This document shows, in pieces, positions 61,155 through 64,000 of a stretch of 64,000 bases of DNA (position 1 is its first letter; each line of letters starts with the position of its first letter). The notes under the pieces are model-generated. The model was given only the letters and a program-made list of their open reading frames with translations. It searched no databases and was not told the DNA's origin. The position numbers and the translations under genes are program-made. Source of the DNA: Planctomycetota bacterium (GTDB lineage: Bacteria; Planctomycetota; UBA1135; JADKAF01); NCBI GenBank assembly GCA_016793245.1, contig JAEUHW010000290.1, forward strand, positions 1-64,000. Direction: 5' to 3'.

Positions 61155-61697
61155 TCACTCCTCGACCGGGACCGGAGCCTTCTTGCGCACACCGCGGCGA
61201 GGCGGACGGCGCGTCTGGCACGCGGCGTAGTCGCGCCCCTTCTTCTTCCGCTGCAGCTTGGTCACGCGCTCCTGCCGACGCGTCTCGTTCAACTGCTCGC
61301 GCGCCTGCTGCTCCGCCGCGAGCTCTTCGGCGCTCGACTTCTCGACGAGCTCGAGGATCGCAAGGGGAGCGTTGTCGCCGAGGCGCCGGCGATCGAGCTT
61401 CAGCACGCGCGTGTAACCACCGTTGCGGGTGGCGAAGCGCGGACCGATCTTCTCGAAGAGCTTGCGGACGACTTGCTTGTCGTTGCCGAGCGCACTCAAG
61501 GCCTGGCGCATGTTGTGCAGGCTCTTGCTGCGCGCCAGGGTGATCAGCTTCTCGGCAGCGCGCCGGAATTCCTTGGCCTTCGGGACAGTGGTGATGACGC
61601 GCTCATGGGTGAAGAGCGAGGTCACCATGCTGCGCTCGGTGGCGAGGCGGTGCCCCGTCTTCCGGCCCAGCTTGTTGGTGCGGCGACTGTGTCTCAT
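61155..61697 (-). CDS. rplQ: 50S ribosomal protein bL17
   Basis: bL17 lies on the solvent side of the 50S. The first 120 residues are canonical: MRHSRRTNKLGRKTGHRLAT, TTVPKAKEFRRAAEKLITLA, NDKQVVRKLFEKIGPRF and GGYTRVLKL. The protein is 180 aa, with an extra 55-residue basic C-terminal tail (ERVTKLQRKKKGRDY, then Arg/Pro-rich). It is the last gene of the alpha operon segment. Confidence 0.96.
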   Translation of the reverse strand: MRHSRRTNKLGRKTGHRLATERSMVTSLFTHERVITTVPKAKEFRRAAEKLITLARSKSLHNMRQALSALGNDKQVVRKLFEKIGPRFATRNGGYTRVLKLDRRRLGDNAPLAILELVEKSSAEELAAEQQAREQLNETRRQERVTKLQRKKKGRDYAACQTRRPPRRGVRKKAPVPVEE

Positions 61698-61765
61698 CGC
61701 AGGTGCGGAGGGTGGAGTGCTTCGGAGGTGCGCTCGACTCGCGAGCGCGGGATTGCGGAGGCAGT

Positions 61766-61803
61766 ATCAGGCGTAACCGGATCAGGCGTAACCGGATCAG
61801 GCG
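61766..61803. repeat. 15-bp tandem repeat between rpoA and rplQ
   Basis: ATCAGGCGTAACCGG occurs at 61766-61780 and 61781-61795, followed by the partial copy ATCAGGCG (61796-61803). It lies in the 115-nt rpoA-rplQ gap. It may be a slipped-strand product. Confidence 0.65.
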
Positions 61804-61812
61804 GAGGCGACT

Positions 61813-62799
61813 CTAGACGGTCATGCCCAAGCCGAGGCCATGCTCTTCGAGCTTCTTCTGAACCTCGATCAGGCTCGTCTGACCGAAGTTGCGGATCGCC
61901 ATCAGGTCCGACTCGGTGTTGCGGACGAGATCGCGCAAGGTCCGGATCGAGTCCGAATCGAGGCAATTCTTCGCGCGCACCGAGAGCCCCAGGATCTCGA
62001 CCGGCTGATCGAGCAGTCGATCGAGGGAGGACTTCTCCGAGTTCTTCTCCGCTTCAGCGGGACGAACGCCCATGGCGATGGGAGTCTCGCGACGTCCGTC
62101 GTAGTACTGCACGAAGGGCGTCAGGTGTTTGCGGTAGATCTTCGAGGCCTCGACGAGCGCCATCTCCGGCGTCACCGTGCCATCGGTCCACACTTCGAGC
62201 ACGAGGCGATCGTAGTTCGTGTACTTGCCGACGCGCGTGGCCTCGATGCCGTACTTCACGCGATACACCGGCGAGAAGATGGAGTCGATCGGGATCGCGC
62301 CCTTCGGCAAGTCCTCGCGGACGTTGTCCTCGGCGGAGGAGTAACCTCGCCCGCGGGCGAGTTCCATCTCGCAGCGGAAGGTGACGTCGCCGGTCAGGGT
62401 GCAGATGTGGAGGTCGCGGTTCGCGATCTCGGTCTGGTGATCGACTTGGATGTCGGAAGCGAGGATCGGCCCGGGGCCGGTCTTCTCGATCCGCATCACC
62501 GTCTTGTCCTCACCGTGATAGCGCACGCGCAGGCGCTTCAACTGGAGGACGATGTCGGTGACATCCTCCAGCACGCCTTCGAGGCTGGAGAACTCGTGGT
62601 CGGCCCCCTCGACGCGGATCCAGGTGATCGCCGTGCCTTCGATGGACGAGAGCAGCACGCGGCGCAAGCCGTTGCCGATCGTCGTCCCGAAGCCGCGATG
62701 GAACGGCTCGACGAGGAACTTGCCGTAGGTGTCGGAGTAGGTGGCCTCTTCCTTGACCACCTGGGTCGGCAGCTCGAAATTCCGCCAACGGATTCTCAT
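61813..62799 (-). CDS. rpoA: RNA polymerase subunit alpha
   Basis: RpoA organises RNA polymerase assembly and contacts promoters and activators. The 328-aa protein has the N-terminal domain (MRIRWRNFELPTQVV, FGTTIGNGLRRVLLSSIEGT, ELARGRGY) and the C-terminal HhH domain (LSVRAKNCLDSDSIRTLRDL, RNFGQTSLIEVQKKLEE), joined by a linker. Length is standard. Confidence 0.97.
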   Translation of the reverse strand: MRIRWRNFELPTQVVKEEATYSDTYGKFLVEPFHRGFGTTIGNGLRRVLLSSIEGTAITWIRVEGADHEFSSLEGVLEDVTDIVLQLKRLRVRYHGEDKTVMRIEKTGPGPILASDIQVDHQTEIANRDLHICTLTGDVTFRCEMELARGRGYSSAEDNVREDLPKGAIPIDSIFSPVYRVKYGIEATRVGKYTNYDRLVLEVWTDGTVTPEMALVEASKIYRKHLTPFVQYYDGRRETPIAMGVRPAEAEKNSEKSSLDRLLDQPVEILGLSVRAKNCLDSDSIRTLRDLVRNTESDLMAIRNFGQTSLIEVQKKLEEHGLGLGMTV

Positions 62800-62879
62800 G
62801 GATCTCTTCCCCGGTCGGTGGCGCCGCGGTTCGCGCGCGGCGGGCAGCGTTTCGTGATGACTTTCTGCTCAGCAGGTCC

Positions 62880-62905
62880 GAGCCGTGCGCTTCGGCGCGC
62901 GGCTC
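62880..62905 (-). other. UUCG-type hairpin between rpsD and rpoA
   Basis: The stem 62880-62890/62895-62905 (11 bp with one G-T) closes a TTCG loop, read on the plus strand; on the minus strand the loop is CGAA. The gap is 194 nt, between the rpsD stop and rpoA start. Possible mRNA-stability or partial-termination element. Confidence 0.45.
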
Positions 62906-62993
62906 GACCGTCGATCCTGCGTCGCGCCAGAGGAGCTGCGAGAGCTCATGCGGCGCGCCAGGAGAGAGCGCGATCGAGCGGAGCTCGGCGGCG

Positions 62994-63620
62994 CTACTTG
63001 GAGCAGAGCTCGACGATGAGCTGCTCTTGGATGGGATGCGGGATGTCCTCGCGAGTCGGCAAGCTCGCGACGCGAGCGGTCATCTTCTCGCGCGAGATCT
63101 CGAGCCAATTCGGGATGCGCATGCTGGCGTTCACCTCGAGCGCGGACTGCACCATCTTGCGCGGGCGCTCCTTCTCCGCGGGCGAGATCTCGTCACCAGC
63201 GCGGAGCTGGAACGACGCGATGTCGACCTTGCGGCCGTTCACGCGGAAGTGCCCGTGGTTGATGAGCTGACGCGCGTGATTGCGCGAGAGCGCGAAACCC
63301 GCGGAGAGGACCACGTTGTCGAGGCGCCTCTCGAGCAAGCTCAAGAGATTCGCGCCGGTGTTGCCCGGCAGGCGCTCGGCTTCCTGGAAGTAGAGGCGGA
63401 ACTGGCGTTCGAGCACGCCGTAGATGCGCTTCAGCTTCTGCTTTTCGCGGAGCTGGATGCCGTACTCGGAGATCTTGCCGCGGCGGTGCGAGTGCTCGCC
63501 GGGAGGATAGTTCCGGCGATGGACGGCGCACTTCTCGGTGAAGCAGCGTTGCCCCTTCAAGAAGAGCTTCATGCCCTCGCGGCGGCAGAGCTTGCAGACG
63601 TTTCCGGTAAACCTGGCCAT
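62994..63620 (-). CDS. rpsD: 30S ribosomal protein uS4
   Basis: uS4 is an early 16S rRNA-binding protein that often represses its own operon. The 208-aa protein has the zinc-binding C+ form (CKLCRREG ... CFTEKC, Cys 9, 12, 26, 31), LSLLERRLDNVVLSAGFAL, and the S4 RNA-binding region LINHGHFRVNGRKVDIASF. ATG at 63620 begins the domain; the longer frame upstream is not conserved. It is upstream of rpoA and downstream of rpsK. Confidence 0.97.
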   Translation of the reverse strand: MARFTGNVCKLCRREGMKLFLKGQRCFTEKCAVHRRNYPPGEHSHRRGKISEYGIQLREKQKLKRIYGVLERQFRLYFQEAERLPGNTGANLLSLLERRLDNVVLSAGFALSRNHARQLINHGHFRVNGRKVDIASFQLRAGDEISPAEKERPRKMVQSALEVNASMRIPNWLEISREKMTARVASLPTREDIPHPIQEQLIVELCSK

Positions 63621-63663
63621 GGGATCGTTCTCGTGTTCGGTGAGGCTCGAGGCGCTTCTTGCT

Positions 63664-63788
63664 CCGACACGCTTTGGTGTCGGGCCTGGCGGACGTCGCG
63701 TCGGCACTCTGTCGTGCCGGGGCGGCAGCATCCCCGACACCATGCGGTGCGGGGACAGCGGTCCCCCCAGCACCGTCGGGTGCTGGGG
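63664..63788 (-). repeat. Cluster of four related hairpins between rpsK and rpsD
   Basis: Stems at 63664-63670/63677-63683 (7 bp), 63702-63707/63714-63719 (6 bp), 63731-63741/63746-63755 (10 bp, one bulge) and 63765-63774/63779-63788 (10 bp, perfect). All share a CACC/GGTG-like core. They fill the 175-nt gap before rpsD, where an S4 translational operator or RNA-processing element would be expected. Confidence 0.7.
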
Positions 63789-63795
63789 CAAGAGA

Positions 63796-64000
63796 TCAGA
63801 CGCGGCGCTTCTTACGCGGCCGGCATCCGTTGTGAGGCAGCGGGGTCACGTCTTCGATCGTCGTGACCTTCAGTCCGACGCTCTGCAGCGTGCGGATCGC
63901 GGACTCGCGGCCCGAGCCGGGGCCCTTGACGCGGACGTCCACTTCGCGCATGCCCATCTTCATCGCGTTGCGCGCGCTCTTCTCGGCGGCGCGCTGAGCG
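63796..64000 (-). CDS. rpsK: 30S ribosomal protein uS11, 5' end outside window
   Basis: The last 67 residues of uS11 are visible: [20 protein letters not shown], then [20 protein letters not shown] and the C-terminal [15 protein letters not shown]. uS11 is on the 30S platform near the E site. It is the first gene of the segment and rpsD follows after 175 nt. The N-terminus continues past the window. Confidence 0.95.
   Translation of the reverse strand, partial: AQRAAEKSARNAMKMGMREVDVRVKGPGSGRESAIRTLQSVGLKVTTIEDVTPLPHNGCRPRKKRRV

Overview
The window is a high-GC stretch of chromosome from a Gram-negative bacterium. Evidence for an outer membrane is a PilQ secretin, an OmpA-type lipoprotein, several lipobox proteins and a WaaP-like sugar kinase. 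The mix of dispersed type IV pilus/type II secretion genes, long Ig-like and Gly-rich lipoproteins, an RNase E/G with a huge N-terminal disordered arm and an N-succinylornithine-type carbamoyltransferase fits a deep-branching Planctomycetota-like lineage. That placement is an inference; nothing here fixes the phylum. Coding density is high and nearly everything is on the minus strand. Only three protein genes (ArgF', an SPT-like enzyme and dnaE) are on the plus strand.

Layout: 1-6.5 kb holds an exported HEAT-repeat protein, recG and two glycosyltransferases. 6.5-15 kb is a pilus block (pilin, TPR membrane protein, pilC, pilB, pilT) preceded by a divergent EF-G paralogue. 15-25.3 kb has an OmpA-like lipoprotein, the prepilin peptidase pilD and three large lipoproteins with Ig-like or Gly-rich regions. 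26-34 kb has pyrB fused to a PyrI-type zinc domain, a degenerate MnmE-like GTPase, coaX, a GspC-like PDZ protein, a second pilT and a WaaP-like kinase. 33-39 kb is the conserved TIGR03936-rne-rplU-rpmA-obg series. 39.5-44.8 kb is pilMN(OP)Q. 44.9-48.5 kb is a PTS-Ntr-like cluster (HPr, ptsN, hpf, truA, rpoN). 48.7-53.2 kb is recR, ybaB, dnaX, the SRP RNA, two tRNA-Ser, tadA and tRNA-Arg(ACG). 53.3-61 kb has the carbamoyltransferase, a divergent epimerase/SPT-like pair and dnaE. 61-64 kb is the rpsK-rpsD-rpoA-rplQ end of the alpha operon, cut by the window edge.

Together the pilus genes supply an almost complete machine: major pilin, platform, extension ATPase, two retraction-type ATPases, prepilin peptidase, alignment proteins and secretin, plus a GspC-like PDZ protein. 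They are scattered over at least four loci. The large lipoproteins next to pilD are plausible envelope partners or cargo, but this is inference. No CRISPR array, transposase, phage gene or other sign of recent mobile DNA was seen. Start codons were chosen by ribosome-binding sites and by avoiding overlap with upstream genes or hairpins; GTG and TTG starts are common.
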